A stretch of 64,000 bases of DNA. Source: Limnovirga soli (GTDB lineage: Bacteria; Bacteroidota; Bacteroidia; Chitinophagales; Chitinophagaceae). The stretch covers positions 62,001 through 126,000 of the forward strand of contig NZ_WHPF01000003.1 of the NCBI RefSeq assembly GCF_013106755.1, in the 5' to 3' direction. The position numbers were made by a program, and so were the translations under genes. Every line of letters begins with the position of its first letter. The stretch's first letter is position 1. Positions 33,683 to 42,559 of the stretch are shown here, one piece after another. Below the pieces are notes generated by a model. It did no database searches, was not told the DNA's origin, and worked only from the letters and a program-made list of their open reading frames with translations.

Positions 33683-34729
33683 ATGAAAGCAACAGAGCGC
33701 AGGAATATCAGGCACCTTTCACAGCCTGAATTGGATGAGTATTTTTTGGCCATTGGCGAAAAAAAATTTCGCAGCAAACAGGTATATGAATGGCTTTGGC
33801 AAAAGCATGCCCATGGTTTTGACGATATGAGCAATATTAGCAAAGAGCTACGTGCAAAACTGGCAGAAGAGTTTAGTTTTCCTGCATTAAAAATAGATGC
33901 CACCCAATTTAGTGAAGATGGTACCGTAAAAAGTCGCTTTAAAACCTTTGATAACCATTTGGTAGAAGGTGTACTAATACCCACAGAGCAAAGAAAAACG
34001 GCATGCGTATCATCACAAATTGGTTGTAGCCTTAGCTGTAAATTTTGTGCCACCGGTTATATGGAGCGTAAGCGTAATCTTACCTACGATGAAATTTATG
34101 ATGAGGTAGTGTTAATTAATCAGCAAAGTGAAAAAGCTTACGATAAAAAATTAACCAACCTGGTTTTTATGGGGATGGGCGAGCCTTTGCTGAATTATGC
34201 CAATGTATTAAAAGCCATTGAGCGCATTACTGCCGAAGATGGTTTGTTTATGAGCCCCAAACGTATTACCGTTTCTACAGCGGGTGTAGCCAAACAAATT
34301 ATAAAGCTGGGCGATGATAAAGTAAAGTTTAAACTGGCTTTGTCATTACATGCCGCCAACGATCATAAACGCAACGAGATTATGCCTATTAATGAGGCCA
34401 ACAACATTAAATCGTTGGTGGATGCGTTGAATTATTTTTACAAGCAAACCAAAACCGAGATTACATTCGAGTATATTCTTTTTCAAAATTTTAATGATAC
34501 CGAGAAAGATGCTGCCGAACTGGTAAAACTTTACAGACAGGTGCCGGTAGATTTAATTAATATTATTGAATACAATCCCATTGATGCTTTTGCTTTTTCT
34601 AAACCTACTGAAGAAGTAACTGCCCAGTTTATGGGTTATCTGGAAAAAAACAGGGTAAATGCCCGACTTAGAAGGAGCCGTGGAAAAGATATTGATGCCG
34701 CATGCGGTCAATTAGCCAATAAGAATTAG
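33683..34729 (+). CDS. rlmN: 23S rRNA (adenine-2503-C2) methyltransferase / tRNA A37 methylase
   Basis: 348 residues, full length. A radical-SAM enzyme that methylates A2503 of 23S rRNA and A37 of some tRNAs. The iron-sulphur cysteines are Cys115, Cys119 and Cys122 (CSLSCKFCATG), and the methyl-carrying cysteine is Cys341 near the C-terminus (DIDAACGQL). GMGEPLLNYANV and SLHAANDHKRNEIMPIN are family signatures. The RluB-like rRNA modification gene follows after 69 bp on the same strand. Confidence 0.96.
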   Translation: MKATERRNIRHLSQPELDEYFLAIGEKKFRSKQVYEWLWQKHAHGFDDMSNISKELRAKLAEEFSFPALKIDATQFSEDGTVKSRFKTFDNHLVEGVLIPTEQRKTACVSSQIGCSLSCKFCATGYMERKRNLTYDEIYDEVVLINQQSEKAYDKKLTNLVFMGMGEPLLNYANVLKAIERITAEDGLFMSPKRITVSTAGVAKQIIKLGDDKVKFKLALSLHAANDHKRNEIMPINEANNIKSLVDALNYFYKQTKTEITFEYILFQNFNDTEKDAAELVKLYRQVPVDLINIIEYNPIDAFAFSKPTEEVTAQFMGYLEKNRVNARLRRSRGKDIDAACGQLANKN

Positions 34730-34798
34730 CAATTATACATCCCCAGGCGGGATATTTTATTTCATCATTACTGTTGCAAAACAGCAAAACAATGTACA

Positions 34799-35944
34799 AT
34801 GGCAAAAGCATTTGACAAGTTTATTAACAAAGAAGTTACGGGCGCCAAAAAAAAGGAAGCTTTTAGACAGGAAAAGAAAAAATTTAAAAAGGAACTAAGG
34901 CAAAAAGCCGATGAAGAAAGGGTACAAAACCTGGAAAAATATAGGTTAATTGTAAATACACCCGCTGCCAATAAAAGCCGGGAAGTGGTTGCAAAAGCAC
35001 CCGAAAAAGCTGCTCCTAAAAAATCTTTTACCGTTAATGCCCGTGATGCACAATCCGCATCTGACGCTCCAAAGAAACGTACGCCCTCCAGAACAACCGA
35101 TAAGCCCGCAGCCAAATACAAAGCAGGCAAACCGGTAAAACAAACATACGAGCAAATAACGCAAAAACCAGTTTCGGCCGATAAAGATGGGGCAGAAGAG
35201 GTAATGCCATTGAATAAGTTTATTGCACACGCTGGTATTTGTGGTCGCCGCGAAGCTGCCGAATTGGTAAAAGAAGGTAAAGTGCAGGTAAATGGCTCTA
35301 TTATATTCGAGCCTGGTTTTAAAGTTACCGGTAAAGAAAAAATTCTGGTAAAAGGCGAGCAGGTATTTGTACAAAAAAACCTGGTGTATATATTACTTAA
35401 TAAGCCCAAAGATTATATTACTACCGCCAAAGACCCCGAAGGCAGAAAAACCGTGCTGGATTTGCTAAAAGGTGCCACCAAAGAAAGAATTTACCCCGTT
35501 GGCCGTTTAGATAGAAATACCACCGGCGTATTGTTATTAACCAATGATGGCGAAATGGCGCAAAAACTTACCCATCCCTCATTTGAAATAAAAAAAATAT
35601 ACGAGGTTCGCCTCGATAAACCGGTAACTAAAAAGGATTTCGATGCCATCCTCTCCGGCATTACCCTCGAAGATGGTTTTGTAAGTGCTGATTCTCTGGC
35701 TTATGCCGATGCAAAAGATAAATCTGTTGTTGGTATAGAAATTCATAGCGGCCGTAACCGTATTGTGCGCCGTATTTTCGAACACCTGGGCTACGATGTT
35801 AAAAATCTTGACCGTGTTATGTTTGCCAACCTTACCAAGAAAAATGTAGACAGGGGCAAATGGCGTTTGCTAAACGATAAGGAGGTGCGTTTATTAAAAT
35901 TCATGAACAAATCTTTTGTAAGGGCCGCCAAAGAAACCAAATAG
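34799..35944 (+). CDS. rRNA pseudouridine synthase, RsuA/RluB type, with basic N-terminal extension
   Basis: 381 residues. The first 130 or so are Lys/Ala/Arg-rich and presumably disordered. An S4 domain (about 137-185, PLNKFIAHAGICGRREAAE) and the synthase domain (about 195-370) follow, with catalytic Asp in GRLDRNTTGVLLLTNDG and IEIHSGRNRIVRRIFEHLGY. Members convert a uridine of 23S or 16S rRNA; by architecture this is closest to RluB. The extension could add RNA affinity. Confidence 0.92.
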   Translation: MAKAFDKFINKEVTGAKKKEAFRQEKKKFKKELRQKADEERVQNLEKYRLIVNTPAANKSREVVAKAPEKAAPKKSFTVNARDAQSASDAPKKRTPSRTTDKPAAKYKAGKPVKQTYEQITQKPVSADKDGAEEVMPLNKFIAHAGICGRREAAELVKEGKVQVNGSIIFEPGFKVTGKEKILVKGEQVFVQKNLVYILLNKPKDYITTAKDPEGRKTVLDLLKGATKERIYPVGRLDRNTTGVLLLTNDGEMAQKLTHPSFEIKKIYEVRLDKPVTKKDFDAILSGITLEDGFVSADSLAYADAKDKSVVGIEIHSGRNRIVRRIFEHLGYDVKNLDRVMFANLTKKNVDRGKWRLLNDKEVRLLKFMNKSFVRAAKETK

Positions 35945-35981
35945 CTTTATTAGCCGGGCAATACAACAAGCATTTGGCTTT

Positions 35982-36002
35982 ACTTGCGTCGCACACTTGT
36001 GC
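35982..36002 (+). repeat. Interspersed intergenic repeat, copy 21 (family A)
   Basis: A complete forward copy: left box TTAGCCGGGCAA (35949-35960), centre GGCTTTACTTGCGTCGCAC, right end TGCAGCTGTTAACAGCC (to about 36030). It spans most of the gap between two pseudouridine synthase genes. Confidence 0.94.
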
Positions 36003-36091
36003 AGCAGGGCTTTATGCAGCTGTTAACAGCCCCCTTTGGCTTTACAGGTAACAGGCAATCAAACCAACCATCCAATTTATAATCATAGTAC

Positions 36092-36817
36092 ATGCTACAG
36101 CATTCATTGCAGGTAATTTTAGAAAACGATGATTTTATAGCGATTAACAAACCCGCTAACATGTTAAGCATTCCCGACAGGAAGCAATCTGAACCTTCCT
36201 TAAAAGATATGCTTAAACAACAATTTGGCGATATTTATACCGTGCACCGTTTAGATAAAGGCACCAGCGGTGTAATTGTTTTTGCCAAACATAGCGATGC
36301 ACATAAGCAGCTCTCTCAACTATTTGAAGGCCGCGAGGTAGAAAAATATTATGCCGGCCTGGTACATGGTAAAGTAATAAAAGAAAGTGGTAGCGTAGAT
36401 GCACCCATTATGGAGCACCCGGCCAAAAATGGAAAAATGGTTATACATGCCAAGGGCAAAACCTCACTTACCGATTATGAAGTGGTTGAGCGTTTTAGGT
36501 TATATACCTGGATGAAATTTCAGATTCATACCGGCCGCACACACCAGATACGCATTCATATGCAGCAACTGGGCCATAGCATTGTATGTGATGAATATTA
36601 TGGTACTGCCGACCCAATTCTATTATCTAACCTGAAGAAAAAATTTAACCTGGCTAAAAGCGAAGATGCAGAAAGGCCATTAATGGGTAGGCTTGCATTA
36701 CATTCTCAACTTTTAAAGTTTGATTTAAATGGAGAACATTTTAAACTGGAAGCTGAATTGCCAAAAGATATAAAAGCCATGCTGCAGCAATTGCGCAAAT
36801 GGAATGCAGTAAAATAG
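36092..36817 (+). CDS. RluA-family pseudouridine synthase
   Basis: 241 residues, the compact form without an S4 domain. ILENDDFIAINKPANMLSIP opens the fold, catalytic Asp lies in VHRLDKGTSGVIVFAKH, and HTGRTHQIRIHMQQLGH and LALHSQLLKF are conserved RluA-family blocks. The target uridine, in rRNA or tRNA, cannot be read from sequence. It follows the RluB-like gene after 147 bp that hold repeat copy 21. Confidence 0.92.
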   Translation: MLQHSLQVILENDDFIAINKPANMLSIPDRKQSEPSLKDMLKQQFGDIYTVHRLDKGTSGVIVFAKHSDAHKQLSQLFEGREVEKYYAGLVHGKVIKESGSVDAPIMEHPAKNGKMVIHAKGKTSLTDYEVVERFRLYTWMKFQIHTGRTHQIRIHMQQLGHSIVCDEYYGTADPILLSNLKKKFNLAKSEDAERPLMGRLALHSQLLKFDLNGEHFKLEAELPKDIKAMLQQLRKWNAVK

Positions 36818-36860
36818 AGATACATTATTTGCAGGCTGTTTTGACGCCATAATAACCAAA

Positions 36861-36882
36861 CGATGAACGTATTGCGACGCAA
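36861..36882 (-). repeat. Interspersed intergenic repeat, copy 22 (hybrid)
   Basis: CGATGAACGTATTGCGACGCAA: the inner GCGACGCAA of family A joined to CGATGAAC, the outer block of copy 30. Outer box CAGCCGGTC at about 36905. Confidence 0.7.
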
Positions 36883-36923
36883 GAGCTGATGCCATATGCA
36901 TCTTCAGCCGGTCACAAAAAAAT

Positions 36924-36952
36924 AACCCCAGCGTAAATACGCCGGGGTTTTA
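36924..36952. terminator. Terminator between convergent genes
   Basis: AACCCC-A-GCGT (36924-36934) pairs with ACGC-C-GGGGTT (36939-36949) with one mismatch. A-rich and T-rich flanks allow use from both sides, ending the RluA-family gene and the peroxiredoxin gene. Confidence 0.78.
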
Positions 36953-36970
36953 ATTTAAACACATGAGAAG

Positions 36971-37609
36971 CTAATCGATATTAGGCTGTGGTGTATAACG
37001 CAAATAAGGCTTTATCACCTTTACGCCTTTAGGGAATTTTTTTATAGCATCTTCGGTACTTACTGCGGGTACTACAATTACATCCTCACCGGCTTTCCAA
37101 TCTGCTGGTGTTGCCACACTGTAATTGGCGGTTAGTTGTAAAGAATCTACCACACGCAATACCTCAAAGAAATTTCTACCGGTAGAAGCCGGGTAGGTAA
37201 TTATAAGTTTTACTGCCTTATCGGGCCCTATTACAAATAGTGAACGTACTGTGGCAGTTAATGAGGCATTGGGATGTATCATATCGTACAAAGTAGCCAC
37301 ATTTCTGTCTTCATCGGCAATAATGGGGAAACCAACTGTTACATGTTGGGTTTCGTTAATATCGTTTACCCAGCCATGGTGTTTATCCAGTGGGTCTATA
37401 CTAACAGCAAGAACTTTTACATTGCGTTTGGCAAATTCATCCTGCAGGGCAGCGGTTTTACCAAGTTCGGTAGTACATACAGGGGTATAATCAGCAGGGT
37501 GAGAAAATAAAATTCCCCAGCCATCGCCAAGATATTCGTAAAAATCAATGTCGCCAGCTGTTGTTTGTGCTTTAAAATTGGGCGCTTTATCGCCTAAACG
37601 TAAACTCAT
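36971..37609 (-). CDS. 1-Cys peroxiredoxin (Prx6 type)
   Basis: 212 residues from the ATG at 37609 (MSLRLGDKAPNF); an upstream in-frame ATG adds 11 residues of unlikely sequence. The peroxidatic Cys45 lies in HPADYTPVCTTE, with the Prx6 C-terminal extension including RVVDSLQLT, PADWKAGEDVIV and LRYTPQP. No second Cys is present, so an external reductant is needed. It removes hydrogen peroxide and alkyl peroxides in the cytoplasm. A CAAATATA box lies 21 bp upstream. Confidence 0.95.
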   Translation of the reverse strand: MSLRLGDKAPNFKAQTTAGDIDFYEYLGDGWGILFSHPADYTPVCTTELGKTAALQDEFAKRNVKVLAVSIDPLDKHHGWVNDINETQHVTVGFPIIADEDRNVATLYDMIHPNASLTATVRSLFVIGPDKAVKLIITYPASTGRNFFEVLRVVDSLQLTANYSVATPADWKAGEDVIVVPAVSTEDAIKKFPKGVKVIKPYLRYTPQPNID

Positions 37610-37629
37610 ATTTTTTCGATTTTGGATAG

Positions 37630-37637
37630 CAAATATA
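37630..37637 (-). promoter_or_regulatory. Possible -7 box for the peroxiredoxin gene
   Basis: CAAATATA, reverse form of TAnnTTTG, 21 bp before the chosen start at 37609. It falls inside the longer alternative N-terminus, which supports the shorter start. Confidence 0.45.
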
Positions 37638-37767
37638 TCCATTCTCTACAATTTTTGTGGACTAATTTGTTAAATACTAAAAATTCCCTGAAATATTTGT
37701 GGGGCTTGCTTTGTAGCCGAATAAAAATGCTTGAAAAAATAACTAACGTGTGTTTTAATTTGAGTAA

Positions 37768-38943
37768 TCAACGGCCTTTTTCCTTATCCGTAATTTTAAC
37801 GGTTCTGGCTTTTTGCAACAGGCTTTTACCAAACTTGTTTTTTACATCGTCAATGGCTTTGTACAGGTTGTTTTTCTTTGCTCCATCATCAAAAAGGCTG
37901 CCTTGAATGGCGTGGTTGGTTAACTCACTTAATCTAACGCCCAATAGGCGCACAGGTTGGCCCTTGCGGTAGAGTTTGTGAAAAAGATCCATCGCCACGG
38001 GTATTAATTCATCATCTCTAAACGTATAATTAATAGTAGTTTGCCGCGATGTGGTTTCAAAATCGGGGTATCGTATTTTAACGGCCATACAGCCAGCCAG
38101 TTTTTCATCCTGTCTTAACTCGTAAGCCACTTTTTCGGTCATGCGTACCAGTTCGCTAAGCAAAAAAGCCATATCAGTTTTATTTTCCTCAAAGGTATTT
38201 TCGGTTGAAATAGATTTGGCTTCATGGTAAGGGTGTACTTCACTAAAATGCAGCCCCTGGGCCTTGGTCCATAAATCTGCACCCCATTTACCCAGTCGCT
38301 TCTCCATCTCTGCGGCACTGTAGTTAAGAATATCACCTATGGCATTAATCCCCATTTCTTTCAGGTGTATAAAAGTATGTTCCCCCACACCGGGAATTTT
38401 ATTAACCGGTAATGGCGCCAAAAACTCTTTTTCCATGCCGGGCTGTATAAAAATATAGCCATTGGGTTTGGCCTGGTCTGTAGCAATTTTTGCAATCATT
38501 TTATTGGTGGCCAGGGCAAAAGAAATGGGCAGACCGGTTTTTTCAATAATTTCTTCCCGCAGCGCAATGGTCCATTTAAATACATCAAAATATTTATCCA
38601 TTCCGGTTAGGTCAATATAAAATTCATCTATGCTGGCTTTTTCAAACAAGGGTGCTTTTGCGGCAATAATATCGGTAACCCAACGGCTAAACCGGCTATA
38701 TTCCCCACGTGTACCGCGTACAATTATGGCTTGCGGACAAAGCTGCATTGCTTTTTTCATAGGCATAGCAGAATGGATGCCAAATTTTCTGGCCGCATAG
38801 CTACATGCCGCTACCACACCACGTTCTGCACTACCACCAACCAGTACAGGCTTATCTTTTAAATCAGGATTATTCAATACTTCCACGCTTACAAAAAAGG
38901 AGTCTAAATCAAAATGGGCAATATAGCGTTGTGGTATTTGCAT
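37768..38943 (-). CDS. dinB: DNA polymerase IV
   Basis: 391 residues, Y-family translesion polymerase. The catalytic acidic residues are visible in HFDLDSFFVSVE near the N-terminus and ASIDEFYIDLTG near residue 105. KPNGYIFI, KIPGVGEHTFIHLKEMG (helix-hairpin-helix) and the little-finger domain up to about 350 follow. The C-terminal tail could hold a clamp-binding motif (GSLFDDG is plausible). No lexA-type box is evident before it. It lies alone on the minus strand. Confidence 0.95.
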   Translation of the reverse strand: MQIPQRYIAHFDLDSFFVSVEVLNNPDLKDKPVLVGGSAERGVVAACSYAARKFGIHSAMPMKKAMQLCPQAIIVRGTRGEYSRFSRWVTDIIAAKAPLFEKASIDEFYIDLTGMDKYFDVFKWTIALREEIIEKTGLPISFALATNKMIAKIATDQAKPNGYIFIQPGMEKEFLAPLPVNKIPGVGEHTFIHLKEMGINAIGDILNYSAAEMEKRLGKWGADLWTKAQGLHFSEVHPYHEAKSISTENTFEENKTDMAFLLSELVRMTEKVAYELRQDEKLAGCMAVKIRYPDFETTSRQTTINYTFRDDELIPVAMDLFHKLYRKGQPVRLLGVRLSELTNHAIQGSLFDDGAKKNNLYKAIDDVKNKFGKSLLQKARTVKITDKEKGR

Positions 38944-39003
38944 GTATTTTGCTAAGGTAGAAAAGTTATTTGTTAGCCAGCTGCAGAATAGATATTAAGC
39001 TTT

Positions 39004-39024
39004 ACTTGCGTCGCACTCTTGTAC
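39004..39024 (+). repeat. Interspersed intergenic repeat, copy 23 (family A, GTTCGG-like block)
   Basis: Forward core followed by GTTCCGG. Left box GTTAGCCAGC (about 38972), right box GTGGCAGCTAA. It lies in the divergent dinB/Crp-type gap. Confidence 0.92.
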
Positions 39025-39099
39025 GTTCCGGTTAAGTGGCAGCTAAAATAGCAGTGTAATAAGCAAAATAGAATCACCCATAATATGTAAATTACGGCA

Positions 39100-39690
39100 A
39101 TGATACTGGAAGAAGCATTACCCCACTTACAGGCATTAACCAATCGGTTTTTGGATTTGCCAAATGAGGCGTGGATGGATTTTACTGCCATATGGCAACC
39201 ATGCAGTGCCAAGCGTAAAGCGGTACTTACAGCTGCCGGTGAAACTGAAAAATATTTATACCTGGTAACCAGTGGTGTACAGCGTTCTTTTTACCTGCAT
39301 CATAATAATAAAGAGGCTACGATGGTGTTTACTTATCCCTATTCATTTTCAGGTGTTGCCGATTCTTTTCTTACCCAAATGCCATCTAAATATTATTTTG
39401 AAACCTTAACCGCCAGCACATTTATAAGAACCAGTTACCAGCAAGTGGCTGCTTTAATGGAAAAGCACCGTAGCATTGAGCAATTTGTTTTAAAAATTAC
39501 CGCTTTTACTTTAGCCGGCGTATTAGAAAGACAAATAGAACTACAATGTTTTACTGCCGAAGAAAAATTCAGGGCACTGTTAAAACGTAGTCCGCATGTT
39601 TTACAACTTATACCACATAAATACCTGGCATCCTATTTAGCATTAGATGCTGCAACATTTAGTAAACTGCTGGGTACGGTTAAATTGTAG
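39100..39690 (+). CDS. Crp/Fnr-family transcriptional regulator
   Basis: 196 residues. The cyclic-nucleotide-binding fold covers about 15-130 (LYLVTSGVQRSFYLHHNNKEAT, in pieces LYLVTSGVQRSF and YLHHNNKEAT, then FSGVADSF), followed by a dimerisation helix and a short winged-helix end with LIPHKYLASYLALDAATFSKLL. The effector pocket residues for cAMP are not conserved as in E. coli CRP. The adjacent DinB-fold gene 78 bp downstream is a likely target or partner. Confidence 0.88.
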   Translation: MILEEALPHLQALTNRFLDLPNEAWMDFTAIWQPCSAKRKAVLTAAGETEKYLYLVTSGVQRSFYLHHNNKEATMVFTYPYSFSGVADSFLTQMPSKYYFETLTASTFIRTSYQQVAALMEKHRSIEQFVLKITAFTLAGVLERQIELQCFTAEEKFRALLKRSPHVLQLIPHKYLASYLALDAATFSKLLGTVKL

Positions 39691-39768
39691 CAAGTTTACA
39701 AAAATCTTGGTGCAGACAAAGGTTTTACCAAAAAAGCTTTTGCAGTTTTGCATATCAAAAATTACTGT

Positions 39769-40341
39769 ATGGCCAAATTGCAAACAAGCGTTTTAATAGA
39801 AAGTCTGCAACAGCAAACAATTCAAATACTAGAAATTGCTAAAGGTGAATGGCTATCATTAGCACCGGAAATTTTTAGCGCTACACCTGCACTTGGTAGC
39901 TGGAGTGCCAAACAATGTTTGGCGCATTTAAATGCCTATAGTGCATATTATTTACCCGCTTTACAAAATGCAATGAATAATGGCATATGGAGCGAAGTAC
40001 AGCCATTGGCTGATTTTACACCAGGTTGGCTGGGTAATAAATTTACCCAAATGATGCAAACCAATGCTGCAGGTATGCCAACAAAAAAGATGAAGGCTTT
40101 TAAAGCCTATGTGGCGGATAATGCTATAGACGGTGCAGCTGTTATTGAAACTTTTATTAAATCTCAGGAGACAATGTTGGAATTGTTGCAGCAGGCTGCC
40201 AAACTAAACCTGCAAAAAATTAAAATACCCATTTCCATTGCCCGCTATATAAAATTGCAGTTGGGTGATGTATTGATGTTTTATGTAGCACACAATATGC
40301 GGCATGTATTGCAGGCACAAAGGGCTATTGCAGCAAAATAG
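39769..40341 (+). CDS. DinB-fold protein
   Basis: 190 residues from the ATG at 39769 (MAKLQTS); upstream codons look unlikely. The four-helix DinB/YfiT fold is suggested by WSAKQCLAHLNAYSAYYLPAL near 55 and the C-terminal metal-site-like AHNMRHVLQAQRAI. The fold binds metal through three His in some members; here His occur at AHLNAY and HNMRH. Roles proposed for the fold include thiol transfer and stress response; none can be assigned. It is probably coexpressed with the Crp/Fnr-type gene. Confidence 0.75.
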   Translation: MAKLQTSVLIESLQQQTIQILEIAKGEWLSLAPEIFSATPALGSWSAKQCLAHLNAYSAYYLPALQNAMNNGIWSEVQPLADFTPGWLGNKFTQMMQTNAAGMPTKKMKAFKAYVADNAIDGAAVIETFIKSQETMLELLQQAAKLNLQKIKIPISIARYIKLQLGDVLMFYVAHNMRHVLQAQRAIAAK

Positions 40342-40354
40342 GAGATAGCCACAA

Positions 40355-40756
40355 CTATGCAAACATGTTTATCATGGCATCATCAATTCTGCGGGGGCGT
40401 TGTGTTTTTTTATCAAGTGGTATCCAAATGCTGCAGGCCGAAATAATTTTTTTACTGTCTTTTAACCGTACTATTTCATAATGTCTTTTCCAGGTTACAT
40501 TGGTATAATCACCGGTCCATGTATGCATTTCCAGTTCGTCGTGCAAAAAGGCCTGATTGATATAATCTATTTCGTGGCGTTTGATCATCCATAGTACATT
40601 TTCCTGTAAATCTGGTGGGGCAAATGTATTCCAGTGTTGCCTTGCAATATGCTCCATCCATTGCACATAAATTACATTGTTTACATGGTTTACATCATCC
40701 AGGTGCGCTGGTTGTACCTGGATGTTGATGGTAAAGCGACTGTTTTTTAATTCCAT
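40355..40756 (-). CDS. Acyl-CoA thioesterase, hot-dog fold (4HBT)
   Basis: 133 residues, typical of YbgC/4HBT single-domain enzymes. VQPAHLDDVNHVNNVIYVQWME is the active-site region, with Asp in the place of the catalytic acid, and INQAFLHDELEMHTW and ACSIWIPLDKKTQRPRRI follow. It should hydrolyse acyl-CoA thioesters in the cytoplasm. It is convergent with the DinB-fold gene, with only 13 bp between stops. Confidence 0.85.
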   Translation of the reverse strand: MELKNSRFTINIQVQPAHLDDVNHVNNVIYVQWMEHIARQHWNTFAPPDLQENVLWMIKRHEIDYINQAFLHDELEMHTWTGDYTNVTWKRHYEIVRLKDSKKIISACSIWIPLDKKTQRPRRIDDAMINMFA

Positions 40757-40827
40757 AAGTTTTGCAGGATAATTATGTATAGTTTTTTTGCAAAGTTACG
40801 TAATGCTTTGCCCAATAATTTGTTGCA

Positions 40828-40848
40828 GTAAAAGAGTGCGACGCAAGT
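40828..40848 (-). repeat. Interspersed intergenic repeat, copy 24 (family A)
   Basis: GTAAAAGAGTGCGACGCAAGT followed by AAAGCTCC and an outer box AGCCCGGTCAA at about 40870. It lies between two minus-strand genes. Confidence 0.9.
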
Positions 40849-40888
40849 AAAGCTCCATGCTTATGCAATAGCCCGGTCAACAAAAAAA

Positions 40889-41713
40889 TTACAGAGAGCT
40901 ATGATAGGCATCAGCTGCTTTTTTTACACTGCCATGCTGTTGTAATAATTGTTTGGCGGCTTCGTAATTGGGCAGGTTTATTTTTTCCATCAACATCAAT
41001 ACCCCCCTATCGACCAGTTTGGCATTGGTGAGTTGCATGTTTACCATACGGTTGTCTTCTACCCGCCCAAGTTGAATCATGACGGTGGTGGAGATCATAT
41101 TTAATACCAGTTTTTGCATGGTGCCGCTTTTCATTCGTGAGCTGCCGGTAACAAATTCGGGTCCAACCACAATTGCAATGCTATGGTTTGCCATGGCAGT
41201 GAGTGGACTGCCCTCGTTACTTACAATGCAGCCGGTGGTTATGCCGTTTAATTTGCATTGTTCCAGTGCACCCAATACATAGGGCGTGGTGCCACTGGCG
41301 GCAATGCCTATTACAATATCCTGCTTGTTTATGTGGTACGCTTGTAAATCTTTCCAGCCCTGTTGTATATCATCTTCTGCATTTTCTACGGCCTGGGTTA
41401 TGGCTTTTTTGCCACCGGCAATTATGCCTATAACCAAGCCATAGGGAACCCCAAAGGTGGGTGGGCATTCGCTGGCATCTAGAATACCCAGCCGGCCGCT
41501 GGTGCCTGCACCTATGTAGAATAAACGACCGCCAGCCAACATCCTATCTGTAATAGTGTGGATGAGGGCTTCAATTTGGGGTAGTTTTTTTTCTATAGCA
41601 AGTGGAACCGTTTTATCTTCCTGATTAATATGAGCAATAATTTCTTTAACCGTCATTTTTTCGAGACGCCTGTATGGGGAAGGCTGCTCGGTTATTCGTT
41701 CAAATTCGCTCAT
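40889..41713 (-). CDS. murQ: N-acetylmuramic acid 6-phosphate etherase
   Basis: 274 residues, close to full length for MurQ, which removes the lactyl ether from MurNAc-6-phosphate to give GlcNAc-6-phosphate. The SIS domain has FYIGAGTSGRLGILDASECPP (in pieces FYIGAGTSGRLG and ILDASECPPTFG), IGIAASGTTPYVLGAL and GSSRMKSGTMQKLVLNMIST. TEQPSPYRRLEKMT opens the protein. It lies 6 bp downstream of the kinase gene in one transcription unit, consistent with a recycling pathway from MurNAc. Confidence 0.95.
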   Translation of the reverse strand: MSEFERITEQPSPYRRLEKMTVKEIIAHINQEDKTVPLAIEKKLPQIEALIHTITDRMLAGGRLFYIGAGTSGRLGILDASECPPTFGVPYGLVIGIIAGGKKAITQAVENAEDDIQQGWKDLQAYHINKQDIVIGIAASGTTPYVLGALEQCKLNGITTGCIVSNEGSPLTAMANHSIAIVVGPEFVTGSSRMKSGTMQKLVLNMISTTVMIQLGRVEDNRMVNMQLTNAKLVDRGVLMLMEKINLPNYEAAKQLLQQHGSVKKAADAYHSSL

Positions 41714-41719
41714 AATTAT

Positions 41720-42559
41720 TTATTGGTGATAGGCAATTAAACCATCCATGGGCTGTTTGTATATTTTACCCAATTCCAGCTCGTAGGTATTGCACAGGTC
41801 TTTGATGATATCTTTAAATCCAAATGCAACACTACCCACAAAGCTAATGGGGTATAACCAGCTTTCGCGGTACTTATGCAGGTGGGTAAAGAAAAAATCG
41901 TTGATGCCATCTTCTATAATATTCTCAATCATATAGTGGTCGCGGTTTTCTGCCAGGAATATGGCAAAAGAAGCCAGATAACGGTTAGGTTGAGGCATTT
42001 TATATACATGCTCCAGTATTTCGTTGGCATTGGTATTAAAATGTTTATCAAAACGCAGCATCAGGTCTTCATCAAATGTACCATAGAGATAATGTTGAAT
42101 TACTTTTTTACCCAGGTAGGCGCCGCTGCCTTCATCGCCCAAAACATAACCTAAACCAGGACTGTTTTTTACAATTTTTTTGCCATTATAAAAACAGGAG
42201 TTGGATCCGGTGCCTAAAATACAGGCAATACCTTTTTCGTGGCCGCATACGGCCCGGGCAGCTGCCAGCAAATCTATCTGTGCTTCTATTTTAGCTGTTG
42301 GGAACAGTTTTTTGAGTATGCGTTTAATAAATTTGGCATTGGCCGGGTTGGCAAGGCCGGTACCGTAATAGTAAATTTCATCAATGGCTACTTGTTTAAG
42401 CTTGCCCAATAATTCTTTTTGTAATAAGCTAATTACTTGTTCTTCGGTTAAAAAGTAAGGGCTAATGCCTTGGGTGGTAATTTTCTTTTTTTTGCCGTTA
42501 ACCAATAAGCACCATTCGCATTTGGTAGAACCGCTATCGGCAATGAGTGTTACAGACAT
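41720..42559 (-). CDS. BadF/BadG-type kinase, probable amino-sugar kinase
   Basis: 279 residues of the ASKHA ATPase fold. Phosphate-1 loop ADSGSTKCEWCLL is at the N-terminus, with CILGTGSNSCFYNGKKIV and LGDEGSGAYLGK later. This is the pattern of the Bacteroidota N-acetylglucosamine-kinase-like family. Being first in an operon with murQ, it may phosphorylate MurNAc or GlcNAc freed by the NamZ-type enzyme. Which sugar it prefers is not visible. Confidence 0.85.
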   Translation of the reverse strand: MSVTLIADSGSTKCEWCLLVNGKKKKITTQGISPYFLTEEQVISLLQKELLGKLKQVAIDEIYYYGTGLANPANAKFIKRILKKLFPTAKIEAQIDLLAAARAVCGHEKGIACILGTGSNSCFYNGKKIVKNSPGLGYVLGDEGSGAYLGKKVIQHYLYGTFDEDLMLRFDKHFNTNANEILEHVYKMPQPNRYLASFAIFLAENRDHYMIENIIEDGINDFFFTHLHKYRESWLYPISFVGSVAFGFKDIIKDLCNTYELELGKIYKQPMDGLIAYHQ

